A stretch of DNA of 25,634 bases from Bacteroidota bacterium (GCA_023417785.1 JAEZEH010000136.1:1-25634); one strand, 5' to 3'. Counted from the first letter of the stretch, positions 1-8,380 are shown. Program-made: numbers and translations. Notes: generated by a model from the sequence alone, not told the origin.

Positions 1-3000
1 GTTTCACGATCGTGTTCCTCCAACATGGCCGAGATGGTTTGCTCGATGTATTCGGAGAGACTGGCGATAGTGGGAAATTCGAAAATTCTGTTTACAGGAA
101 GTTGAAGATCGAAGGCTTCATTGATTCTCGTCGTAAGCCGAATGGCGGCCAGGGAGTAACCCCCTAAGGCGAGAAAGTTGTCATTGACTCCAACCCGATC
201 GACATAAAGTACCGTCGACCACAGCTCTGCTATGATCGTTTCGATCTCATTGCGCGGAGCTTCGTAGCTTCGGACCTCATTGGCCTTTTGGACTTCAATC
301 AATGCCAGTGCCTGTCGGTCTATTTTTGCGTTTGGCGTACGTGGCAGCGACTGCATCCTTATGAACTTTGACGGGATCATATAATGAGACAAATGCCGGG
401 AAAGGTGCACTACCAATGATTCCAGTGGTATCTCAACGTCGGACACATAATACGCGGTTAGTTGTTCTTGTCCATCGTTACTATCATTGCCGTCGTGATA
501 ACCGATTTCGTCAAGAATCTGTCGCACTTCCTTTTCTTCAATCTCTTCTTCGATCTCTGCGAGTGCCGCATCACGCTTCTTATGACCTACCCGCACGTCC
601 CAACTGTAGGGGTAGGCGTAATTACTGTAGCCTTTCGCCTTCTTGTGAACATAGATTCCCGCCTTGTTTATCAGGCAGTTTGTAGACCGGCCGGTATCTG
701 ACGGGCGTACCCACGGCAGTCGCCGGTCGAGGTATGCCAGCATCTCATCAAGGCTCACGTCACAGTAACGGTAGAAGTCTATAAACTGAACTTTGTTGAA
801 AACATCTTCTTCTTCGAACATGGATACATCGAGGTGCCGGTATACCGCGTCGTCAACCCGGTGGTAGGCCTTACGTGCATCAAGGATGGTTCGGTCGATG
901 GCATTGCCGTCAATCTGGGGTGACCTGAAAAGTTCTTCAGTAAGGCGCGTCTCGAAAAACTGGCCTCGTGAAAGACCGGTAACGATAAACGGAATTTTTT
1001 TTTCAAGCGCGACCTGAGTACTGAGGGTGTAAATGGTTTTGAAACATCCATCACAAACATTGTGGTGCCGTTGCAGGCTATCAACGAATATGGCGTTCAT
1101 CGCAGGCGTCGTCCCAAACATATGATCAACACCAAGTGCTTCGACAACCTTTTGGATATTGCTTTTTGCGCCGTCTGAAATATAACCGTTGTCCAATGTG
1201 AATGCCAGTATCTTCAGGTCCATCTCTGCGAGCCGGGCCAATGCATACGTACTATCCTTTCCTCCACTCAATAATGCGAGACAATCGTACGGGCGTTCTG
1301 CCGGGCTTCCGGCACGGGTGAATACTTCACGGAGATCGTCCATGGATTTGAAGTATTGCTGTGCCTCTTGCTGGTACTTTTCATATCCGCGGCAAAGGTT
1401 GCACACACCTAGTTCATCAAATTCTACCTTTGGATAGCGGGACGTCAGTCCGCAGCGCGTACATTTTTCTTCATGGTTTTCGCGCGGAACAGTGTTTCGT
1501 TGCTGAAGAGTTACCACGCAGTCGCGGATCTGGGGATATGCCGCAACAGCCGACTCAATCTCTCCCGGCTCAATCCGGATGCCGCCGATCTTCATTTGAT
1601 GATCAATCCGGCCAAGGCATTCCAGCTCCCCGCGGCTGTTGATGCGGGCCAGATCACCAGTTCTGTACATCAGAGAACCTTCTTGAAAGGGATTTACAAC
1701 AAACTTCTCACGTGTCAGTGTTTCCTGGTTGCAATATCCTGCCGCAAGGCCGACACCAGTAACATACAATTCTCCGGTGACTCCCTCCGGAACGGGATTA
1801 CCAAAACCATCAAGTACAAAAGCCTGCATTCCCCAAATGGGTTGACCAATGGGCACTGACGTACCGCGATCAAGATTCGCATTGAAGTCATGAACGATAC
1901 AACCTACTGTAGCTTCCGTTGGACCGTATTCATTGTATATACGCAAACCATTGCCATGGGACTGACTTATCTCTTCGGCAACGGTCCGTTTCAGGTCTTC
2001 ACCACCAACGATCATGGTGGTGATGCGCAAACCGGAAAGGTCGCGATCCTTCAGCAATGCGAGATGAGAAGGGGTAAGTTTAATGACATCGACAGCGTTG
2101 TCGTCCAGGACACGAAGCAGCGAAAGATCCGGCCCTGTTGAATCTTCTTCATAAATGACAATAGTACCGCCAGTGATCAGGGGTAAGAACATCGACGTCA
2201 CGGTCAGGTCGAAGCCAATGGAAGTAAACAGGGGCATTGAGGCAAATTCCGGAATGAAGTAGTACGATGCAGCCCAGCTGATATAGTTCACTAAAGATGA
2301 ATGATTGATAATAACACCCTTTGGCTTGCCTGTCGATCCGGATGTATACATTAGATAGGCCGCACTCTCAATGTCCCACGCAAGGTCGTGCGGGGAATCA
2401 GGATAAGAATTAATTCGACTTTCTTCGTGCGCCAGCGAGATCGATGCAACTCCGGCAAACTCGATTGTGCCGGATAGATCTCCTTGTGTGATCAATAGTG
2501 TAACCCGCGCATCCTGCAAAATATGCTGAATTCTTTCGGATGGATAATCCGTCGGAATGGGAACGTATGTCGCGCCGGTTTTCCAGATCGCAAGAATACT
2601 GAGGATAAGTTCGGGAGACCGCTTTAAAAATATGCCGATCCTTTGGTCCGGTCCCGAGCCTTTTTCGAGGAGGAAACGGGCGAGTCGATTTGCCTTTTGA
2701 TCTAACTCCCGATATGTAAGGACTTCATTCCGAAAACGAAGAGCCGGCATAACAGGATTGCTTTCGACCTGATCATAGAATAGTTGAAGTACACTTTCTA
2801 CGGGTGTCCCAATCGTGGTATTTTCACTAAGCCGAAATTGAAGTTGATGAAACTCTGTTTCAGAGACAATGGGCGACATCAGCACGGGCTGGGTCCGGTC
2901 TGTGATGATCGCATCGAGCACACGGAGAAAATGATAGGGGATACGTTGTCTCATTGCCTCATCGAATACTTCGCAATTTGCGTCGAACTGAAGTTGTATG

Positions 3001-3653
3001 GTGCCGGTGCTGTCGAAATCATGAACTTGCAGCCGCAGGTGATGTCTGGGATCGCAGTGGCCGGGATGAACCCATTCGGAATGGACTGGAGCTCCTGCAA
3101 AGTTCCCAAAGGCAGCGTGAATGTAATTCAGTATTACGTTGAAGCCACGAGTTAATTCTACAGAGCCGGCTCCCGCCTGTGCATATCGAAGAAATTCATT
3201 AGTATCGCAACGAACCCGTTGCAACAGGTCGATGAATGTATCATGTTGTTCAATCTTTGCCAGGAGGGGAAATATTTCGATGAATAAGCCTGGCGTCTCT
3301 TTGAAGGAAGCCGTCGGGCGATTGTGGGCAGGACATCCTATCGCCAACGCCGACTGTCCGCTCACGCGATACAGGTAAACAAAAAGAGCTGTGGCGAAAA
3401 TGTTGAACAACGACAAGTCTGTAGTCCAGCAGCGCAGATCCGGTTCACGCGTAAGCGCCCGTAATTTCTCTGATCGTTCCCGTCCGAGTGAAAGGGTGAT
3501 GCGCTCGGAGCGTGTGGTACTTGTGTTTTTCTGAAAACCGTAAAGTGCCGGTGTTTTTGGTAGTTCCGCCCGTTTTGCTTCCCAGTAGGTGTCAACGTCA
3601 GCGCTGCGCTTAATCAGCCGCTGTGAACCAATTCCGTGAAGTGACTTTTCCAT
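1..3653 (-). CDS. NRPS fragment: half condensation domain - adenylation domain with inserted PP-loop domain - carrier protein (runs off left edge)
   Basis: The frame is open from the left edge to a stop at 3705-3707; the first in-frame ATG is at 3653-3651, with no ribosome site. Residues 1-265 are only the C-terminal half of a condensation domain (a YW motif near the start; no HHxxxDG). An adenylation domain follows from about 285: A1 LTYREL, A2 TGATYVPI, A3 YTSGSTGKPKG (about 435), A5 NEYGPTEA, A7 YRTGDL, A8 GRIDHQMKIGG. A9 (HYMIP) and A10 (NAKIDRQAL) come only near 1075-1110, after a foreign insert listed separately. The carrier protein has LGGYS with the phosphopantetheine Ser at residue 1167. 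Aligning to the GrsA pocket gives D-L-T-K-I-G-E-V-G, one conservative change from the familiar Asn code DLTKLGEVG, so Asn activation is inferred. The gene continues beyond the window. The missing 5' half is discussed at the 3614-3653 junction. Confidence 0.93.
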   Translation of the reverse strand, partial: MEKSLHGIGSQRLIKRSADVDTYWEAKRAELPKTPALYGFQKNTSTTRSERITLSLGRERSEKLRALTREPDLRCWTTDLSLFNIFATALFVYLYRVSGQSALAIGCPAHNRPTASFKETPGLFIEIFPLLAKIEQHDTFIDLLQRVRCDTNEFLRYAQAGAGSVELTRGFNVILNYIHAAFGNFAGAPVHSEWVHPGHCDPRHHLRLQVHDFDSTGTIQLQFDANCEVFDEAMRQRIPYHFLRVLDAIITDRTQPVLMSPIVSETEFHQLQFRLSENTTIGTPVESVLQLFYDQVESNPVMPALRFRNEVLTYRELDQKANRLARFLLEKGSGPDQRIGIFLKRSPELILSILAIWKTGATYVPIPTDYPSERIQHILQDARVTLLITQGDLSGTIEFAGVASISLAHEESRINSYPDSPHDLAWDIESAAYLMYTSGSTGKPKGVIINHSSLVNYISWAASYYFIPEFASMPLFTSIGFDLTVTSMFLPLITGGTIVIYEEDSTGPDLSLLRVLDDNAVDVIKLTPSHLALLKDRDLSGLRITTMIVGGEDLKRTVAEEISQSHGNGLRIYNEYGPTEATVGCIVHDFNANLDRGTSVPIGQPIWGMQAFVLDGFGNPVPEGVTGELYVTGVGLAAGYCNQETLTREKFVVNPFQEGSLMYRTGDLARINSRGELECLGRIDHQMKIGGIRIEPGEIESAVAAYPQIRDCVVTLQQRNTVPRENHEEKCTRCGLTSRYPKVEFDELGVCNLCRGYEKYQQEAQQYFKSMDDLREVFTRAGSPAERPYDCLALLSGGKDSTYALARLAEMDLKILAFTLDNGYISDGAKSNIQKVVEALGVDHMFGTTPAMNAIFVDSLQRHHNVCDGCFKTIYTLSTQVALEKKIPFIVTGLSRGQFFETRLTEELFRSPQIDGNAIDRTILDARKAYHRVDDAVYRHLDVSMFEEEDVFNKVQFIDFYRYCDVSLDEMLAYLDRRLPWVRPSDTGRSTNCLINKAGIYVHKKAKGYSNYAYPYSWDVRVGHKKRDAALAEIEEEIEEKEVRQILDEIGYHDGNDSNDGQEQLTAYYVSDVEIPLESLVVHLSRHLSHYMIPSKFIRMQSLPRTPNAKIDRQALALIEVQKANEVRSYEAPRNEIETIIAELWSTVLYVDRVGVNDNFLALGGYSLAAIRLTTRINEAFDLQLPVNRIFEFPTIASLSEYIEQTISAMLEEHDRE
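480..1490 (-). other. PP-loop ATP-pyrophosphatase-like domain inserted between A8 and A9 of the adenylation domain
   Basis: About 340 in-frame residues separate A8 (ends near 1525) from A9/A10 (about 330-430). The insert opens with CTRCG and GVCNLC (Cys 731, 734, 751, 754 of the minus-strand protein), a zinc-ribbon-like start. LLSGGKDSTYAL (796-801) follows, the signature loop of N-type ATP pyrophosphatases. Then come a CDGC pair (867, 870), IPFIVTGLSRGQ, and STNC (Cys 993). The opening resembles N-acetyl sugar amidotransferases (WbpG/PseA type). The CxxC plus a later Cys after the PP-loop resembles the [4Fe-4S] ligand layout of TtcA/TtuA tRNA thiolases. The reaction is unknown: ATP-driven activation of a carbonyl or amide, ending in thiolation, amidation or cyclisation, is inference. 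Methyltransferase and oxidase inserts between A8 and A9 are well known; a PP-loop insert is not a textbook NRPS domain. Confidence 0.88.
3614..3653. other. Head-to-head junction of two NRPS fragments (inversion breakpoint or chimeric join)
   Basis: The minus-strand NRPS frame begins here in mid condensation domain, just before its YW motif. The plus-strand frame, open from the TAA at 3611-3613, begins in mid condensation domain about 35-40 residues further along the domain. The frames overlap over roughly 3614-3704, but recognisable homology on each strand stops at about 3615-3650. Neither side has an N-terminal condensation half, a convincing start codon or a promoter-like divergent spacer. 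I see no long inverted repeat at the join. Confidence 0.75.
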
Positions 3654-5428
3654 TGGCTGAAAAAACGGCCGCCGAAGTGCGCACTTATGCCCGCCGTCAC
3701 CACCTTACCTTGAGCACGATATGCCAAGGCCTCTGGGCGCTGCTTTTGGGGCGATTCGTCGAACGCCGCGACGTGGTCATCGGAATAACTGTCTCGGGTC
3801 GGAGCGCTCCAATTCCCAACCTTGAACAAGTCACAGGACTTTTTACTAATGTGCTTCCCGCAAGAATCCGCATCCCGGAAAGTACGAGCGTGTCGGACTG
3901 GCTGATTAATCTTCAACGGGAACAGATAGCGGCGCGCAATACCGAATACATCACTCTTGATCAAATCGTGGCGTGGACTGGATGGCCGGGTCACCTTCCA
4001 CTTTTTGACAGTCTGCTCGTGGTTGAGAACTTTCCATGGAGCGAGCTTCAGGGCGGAGATGTTGTTCTGAGGGATTTTACCGGAGGTTTTACTTCGACAT
4101 ACCCCGTTACCGTGGTGGTAAAGCCAGGAATTCAGTTGGAAATTGTATTGCGGCACCAGACTGGCCGGATTCCCGAACGACTTGCCGATTTGCTTTTGGC
4201 TGGGTTGCAATCATTGTTTGAGTCCCTTGGAGAATCGGACCCCGGCGTATCGGATCTGTGGCAAAGGATAGACGGGGGCGCGATCAAACTTGCAATAAAA
4301 ACCAGCAGCGTAAATGGCCGCAATGGAAAAAAACATCTCGTGAACGGAAGCTACATGAGTGCCCGTAACACAACTGAGCTAAAATTGACGCGCATTTGGG
4401 AAGAGATCCTCGGACGCCATCCTATAGGGATCCGCGATGACTTTTTCCAGGTGGGAGGGACCTCTGTGCAGGCAGTGCGTCTCTTCACGCAAATTGAAAA
4501 AAAATTCCAGCGAAGCCTTCCGCCTGCGGCGTTAATGCAGAACCGTACCATCGAATCGCTGGCTGTGTTGTTGAAGGAGGATCACCTGCAAACATGGAAT
4601 TCGCTCGTGCCGATTCGCGCCGGAGGGAGCAAGACGCCTCTGTTTTGCGTGCATGCCGGGGGAGCCCACGTGCTTTTCTATCACAGGCTGGCTCATCATA
4701 TGGGAGCTGATCAGCCAGTATATGCGTTACAACCCGCAGGGCTTGATGGGCAGGCTGCTCTTCATAAAAGCGTTGAAGAGATGGCGGCATGTTACATACA
4801 TGAGATTCGCAAGGTGCAGCCCGAAGGACCCTACGCGGTTCTTGGAACGTGCTTCGGCAATGCGGTATGCCTTGAGATGGCAAGACAGTTTCAGGCTGCG
4901 GGACAAGCCATTTCTTTGCTGGCCATTATCGACTCCGGTGTCTACAGCCCGGAAGAGGTGATTGGCCCGACGTCAGCCGCAGAGTTGAAACGGATTCCAC
5001 TTCGCTATCACCGATTCATCAACCGGTTTAGGAAAAACGCATTCAAAGCCATTCTTGCGATATTCCAGGCGCGATTCACCCGTCTTCGAATCGCTATGGA
5101 AAAGCGGTTTAATTTCCTCCGTAGCCGACAAACCCGCAGCTTGTACAGCGTACAAAAACATCTATTAAAATTGCACCTTCAATACGGATGGACGCCCTAC
5201 AACGGCAAAGTAACACTCATCCGCAGCAGTGAGTCAACCGAAAACCCGAACCTGGACTGCCACATCTCCCAATGGTCGAAGCTCGCTATAAGGGGCGTTG
5301 AAGTTTTCATTGTTCCCGGTCATCATGAGACGCTATTCCTGGAGCCGGAGGTCGCAATTCTGAGTGCAAAGCTGAACGAAATTCTCCGGGTAAGCCGCGA
5401 GAAGAAAATAATTACTGTTGACGTATAG
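3623..5428 (+). CDS. NRPS terminal fragment: half condensation domain - carrier protein - thioesterase (5' end missing)
   Basis: The 601-residue reading starts at a GTG; the frame opens at 3614. Residues 1-215 are the C-terminal half of a condensation domain, including VSGRSAPIPNLEQVTGLFTN at about 57-76; the HHxxxDG half is absent. A linker leads to a carrier protein at about 248-320 (FFQVGGTS, Ser 281) with no adenylation domain between. The thioesterase covers about 335-595: the nucleophile elbow reads GTCFG, putting Cys 410 where Ser is usual; Asp 437 (AIIDSG) and His 568 (VPGHHET) complete the likely triad. Its role would be release of the finished peptide by hydrolysis or cyclisation. 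Without an A domain this module needs loading in trans, uses the condensation domain for another acceptor, or has lost a segment. Start codon and integrity are doubtful because of the junction just upstream. Confidence 0.9.
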   Translation: MNQFREVTFPLAEKTAAEVRTYARRHHLTLSTICQGLWALLLGRFVERRDVVIGITVSGRSAPIPNLEQVTGLFTNVLPARIRIPESTSVSDWLINLQREQIAARNTEYITLDQIVAWTGWPGHLPLFDSLLVVENFPWSELQGGDVVLRDFTGGFTSTYPVTVVVKPGIQLEIVLRHQTGRIPERLADLLLAGLQSLFESLGESDPGVSDLWQRIDGGAIKLAIKTSSVNGRNGKKHLVNGSYMSARNTTELKLTRIWEEILGRHPIGIRDDFFQVGGTSVQAVRLFTQIEKKFQRSLPPAALMQNRTIESLAVLLKEDHLQTWNSLVPIRAGGSKTPLFCVHAGGAHVLFYHRLAHHMGADQPVYALQPAGLDGQAALHKSVEEMAACYIHEIRKVQPEGPYAVLGTCFGNAVCLEMARQFQAAGQAISLLAIIDSGVYSPEEVIGPTSAAELKRIPLRYHRFINRFRKNAFKAILAIFQARFTRLRIAMEKRFNFLRSRQTRSLYSVQKHLLKLHLQYGWTPYNGKVTLIRSSESTENPNLDCHISQWSKLAIRGVEVFIVPGHHETLFLEPEVAILSAKLNEILRVSREKKIITVDV

Positions 5429-5492
5429 TGTGATATGGAAAATTAGCCTGAACTTGATAAAATCGGCGCAAATTTTCGTTTGCCCTTAATTG

Positions 5493-5876
5493 ATGAGGTA
5501 TTTCGCAGTCATATTGATTCTGTACGCCACTCCAATGGTTTTTTCCGGCGTGATGGAACTGGGGCACGACCTGCTGCATCACCTCGCGACCCATCATCAT
5601 GTGCATCTACACGACCATTCACATCATACCCATCATGGCATCAACGATCACGGGTATGCGACGAAGGGCCCTGCATCTCAGATCGAAAATGAAACTTCGG
5701 AAGATCGCCTTCCTTCACTAATTAACTTTTTTGTCTATCTCCAGTCCTTCGACTCTTTTGCATTCGGAGATGTCTTGTTCGCCCGGGTCCCGCCCGCGAA
5801 TTCAATGGCGTTCAGTAGCGTTGCGTTCCCGCCCTTGGTTCCGCCCCCGTGGAACAGGGAAGGCTCCAGAATCTGA
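5493..5876 (+). CDS. Small exported His-rich protein, probably metal-related
   Basis: The 127-residue product starts at ATG 5493. It opens with a hydrophobic signal or anchor segment (RYFAVILILYATPMVF, about 2-17). Residues roughly 27-55 then form a His-rich stretch (HHLATHHHVHLHDH, HSHHTHH) that could bind Zn, Cu, Ni or Co. The C-terminal end is Pro-rich (FPPLVPPPW). Small proteins of this layout (signal segment, His cluster, Pro-rich tail) occur next to TonB-dependent receptors in metal loci; I infer a periplasmic metal-binding or accessory role from that and from the receptor gene starting about 140 bases downstream. The exact family is not recognised. It lies 64 bases after the thioesterase gene on the same strand. 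Confidence 0.68.
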   Translation: MRYFAVILILYATPMVFSGVMELGHDLLHHLATHHHVHLHDHSHHTHHGINDHGYATKGPASQIENETSEDRLPSLINFFVYLQSFDSFAFGDVLFARVPPANSMAFSSVAFPPLVPPPWNREGSRI

Positions 5877-6020
5877 TCTCATCTTTTCGATGATGAGTTG
5901 AACCCCTTCTTTATTATACAATTGCTGCTGGCGGTTGCAAATGCAACTTTTTGCTTTTGCGTTTTTCTGTTTGCACAATATGCTGTCGACTATTATAAAC
6001 GGACTGTGAAATTATCCTAT

Positions 6021-8273
6021 ATGAAATCCACATTATTCCTGACAGGACTACTTTTTGTTGTCCTGAATTCGGCGATCGCCCAGGGAACCTTAACGGGAAC
6101 GGTCACCGATTCCACCAACACTCCCTTGCAGGATGTAAACATATACATTGAAGCACTGAAGGTTGGAACCACATCCGACAGGCTGGGGCGGTTTACTATT
6201 CGAAATGTCCAGAACGGCGACTACGGTGTATCAATTACCTTCATTGGTTTTCGCCCCTATCAGCAAGTTGTGACCATGAACAATGCAGTAACAATGCTCG
6301 ATGTAACACTTGAACCCGGCGAACTGGTATTGGCGGATATCGTCGTCGCCGACCTGGCGGGGAATGAGGTGAACACGATTTCTCAAGTAGACATTAAACT
6401 CCGGCCGGTGAATACTTCCCAGGATATCCTGCGGATGGTTCCCGGATTGTTCATCGCGCAGCATGCCGGAGGCGGAAAGGCCGAACAGATTTTTCTTCGT
6501 GGATTCGACATCGACCACGGCACCGACATCAGCCTTGAAGTTGATGGGTTGCCCGTGAATATGGCCTCTCACGCTCATGGGCAGGGATATTCCGATTTAC
6601 ACTTTCTAATTCCTGAAATGGTAGGCACCGTCGATTTCAACACAGGTCCATATCATGCGAACCAGGGTAACTTCGCCACCGCAGGCTATGCATCATTTCA
6701 TACAAAACGAACGCTTGAGCAGAATATGGTCAAGCTTGAGGGCGGACGCTTTGGTACTCTCCGGAATGTGAATGGAATCAGGATTCTGGATGAGAAGAGC
6801 GGTAATTGGCGAAGCCATGCTTACGTTGCTTCAGAATACTTTCGCAGCGACGGATTTTTCGAGCGTAATCAGCATTTCAACAGGCTTAACGTGCTCGCGA
6901 AATACAGCGCCTACCGCGGTGATCGCGAAGCTTTGACTGTGGGGCTATCGACGTTCAACAGCAGGTGGGACGCATCCGGGCAGATTCCGACCCGCGAAGT
7001 AAACGAAGGAAGGATAACGCGATTTGGATCAATCGACCCGACAGAAGGGGGGGAAACCTCCCGGCACAACGCGTATATCCGTTACGTTAAGACATCCGAT
7101 AAGGGCGGCATGTTTGACAATCAAATCTATTTCACGAAGTATGACTTCAACCTGATCTCGAATTTTACATTTTTTCTGAATGATCCGGTAAACGGAGATC
7201 AGATCACACAAAATGAGTCACGGAACATCTATGGCTACCGCGGAAGTTATGAAATCGAAACGTTGTTTGGGGCTAAGGCTTTGCGCAGTGAAATTGGCGC
7301 CGGTTTTCGCTATGATGATGTTAATGATATCCACCTTTATCGGACGAGATCGAGAAAACATTTTCTTGGAGATATGGCACGGGGTGATATCGATGAGACA
7401 AACCTTTATGCTTATGTGAAAGAAACGATCTCGCTGTCGCCGAAATTTTCGTTAAATGCAGCGTTGCGACTCGACCATTTTACATTCAATTACATCGATG
7501 CGCTGACAGCCGAATACGAAAGACAAAGCATCAGCAAGGCCGTCGTGAGTCCGAAAATTAATATCAGTCATCACTTGAACAGGAACATCGATATCTTTAT
7601 GAAGGCCGGCATTGGCTTTCATTCAAACGATTCTCGTGTGGTGGTCGCTCAACAAGGTGAAGAAGTGCTCCCCCGCGCGTATGGCCTGGACGTGGGCGCG
7701 AACGTTAAACTGGGCAGCCAGCTTCTGGTCCACACGGCACTCTGGATGCTTGACCTCGACCAGGAATTCGTTTACGTGGGGGATGAAGGTATCGTAGAAC
7801 CAAGCGGAAAAACAAAGCGCCGGGGAATTGATCTCTCTTTACGCTATCAGGCGTTGCCCTGGCTGTATATTGATGGAGATGTCAACGTAATGGATCCGAA
7901 ATCCAAGGGCGCGCCCGAAGGCGAGGATTATATCCCGCTTGCCCCCACTTTTACAAGCATGGGGGGGATTTCGTGGCGGTTGCCAAGTGGTTTCAACGGG
8001 AGCATTCGGTATCGGTTCCTCGGCGATCGTGCCGCCAACGAAAACAACTCGGTGGTGGCTGAAGGATATTTCCTCCTTGATGCCGTCCTGAAATATACCC
8101 GCAGATCTTATGAATTGACGTTCTCGGCGGAAAATCTGCTAGACGACGATTGGAATGAGGCTCAGTTCGATACCGAATCCCGGCTTCAGAACGAGGCGGA
8201 ACCTGTGTCGGAGATCCATTTTACGCCTGGAACGCCGTTCTTTTTTAAGGCGGGGATTACGTTCTTCTTTTGA
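6021..8273 (+). CDS. TonB-dependent outer-membrane receptor with N-terminal carboxypeptidase-regulatory-like domain
   Basis: The chosen start at 6021 gives 750 residues and places a clean signal peptide first (MKSTLFLTGLLFVVLNSAIA, cleavage expected after AIA or AQ). The same frame is open further upstream, but that would add an implausible 41-residue extension. A carboxypeptidase-regulatory-like beta-sandwich (about 22-105: GTLTGTVTDSTNTPLQDVNI) is typical of Bacteroidota receptors. The plug follows (about 120-240: RPVNTSQDILRMVPG, IFLRGFDIDHGTD, VDGLPVNMASHAHGQGYSD), then a beta-barrel ending in aromatic FKAGITFFF, the outer-membrane insertion signal. The role is energy-dependent import across the outer membrane. 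The substrate is unknown. The HxH in the plug and the adjacent His-rich protein favour a metal or metal chelate, and the nearby NRPS makes a metallophore possible; both are inferences. Confidence 0.93.
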   Translation: MKSTLFLTGLLFVVLNSAIAQGTLTGTVTDSTNTPLQDVNIYIEALKVGTTSDRLGRFTIRNVQNGDYGVSITFIGFRPYQQVVTMNNAVTMLDVTLEPGELVLADIVVADLAGNEVNTISQVDIKLRPVNTSQDILRMVPGLFIAQHAGGGKAEQIFLRGFDIDHGTDISLEVDGLPVNMASHAHGQGYSDLHFLIPEMVGTVDFNTGPYHANQGNFATAGYASFHTKRTLEQNMVKLEGGRFGTLRNVNGIRILDEKSGNWRSHAYVASEYFRSDGFFERNQHFNRLNVLAKYSAYRGDREALTVGLSTFNSRWDASGQIPTREVNEGRITRFGSIDPTEGGETSRHNAYIRYVKTSDKGGMFDNQIYFTKYDFNLISNFTFFLNDPVNGDQITQNESRNIYGYRGSYEIETLFGAKALRSEIGAGFRYDDVNDIHLYRTRSRKHFLGDMARGDIDETNLYAYVKETISLSPKFSLNAALRLDHFTFNYIDALTAEYERQSISKAVVSPKINISHHLNRNIDIFMKAGIGFHSNDSRVVVAQQGEEVLPRAYGLDVGANVKLGSQLLVHTALWMLDLDQEFVYVGDEGIVEPSGKTKRRGIDLSLRYQALPWLYIDGDVNVMDPKSKGAPEGEDYIPLAPTFTSMGGISWRLPSGFNGSIRYRFLGDRAANENNSVVAEGYFLLDAVLKYTRRSYELTFSAENLLDDDWNEAQFDTESRLQNEAEPVSEIHFTPGTPFFFKAGITFFF

Positions 8274-8380
8274 CGAACCGGATGCATTCGGACTTCACCG
8301 TTCATTTCCGCCGCTGAAACGCTGGCCCGGACACTTTTGTGCGTTGTGCTTTTTGCCGTTATTGCACGTATCCTCGTACC

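Noticed and set aside
368..3378. Several plus-strand open frames of 60-130 codons
   Set aside because: All lie antisense to the continuous NRPS frame, whose domain motifs can be read through the whole stretch.
3614..4210. A 198-codon open frame on the minus strand ending at 3614
   Set aside because: It lies opposite the condensation domain of the plus-strand NRPS piece, has no family character and uses a different frame from the real minus-strand NRPS.
5456..5484. Promoter-like TTG ... TTCGTTTG upstream of the His-rich gene
   Set aside because: The -7 element lacks the conserved A, and the resulting leader would be nearly zero length before the ATG at 5493.
5878..5897. CTCATC/GATGAG hairpin between the His-rich gene and the receptor gene
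   Set aside because: A 6-bp stem with an 8-base loop and no T tract is too weak to call a terminator.
5898..6020. In-frame extension of the TonB receptor upstream of 6021
   Set aside because: It adds a second hydrophobic stretch ahead of a perfectly good signal peptide at 6021 and has no family counterpart.
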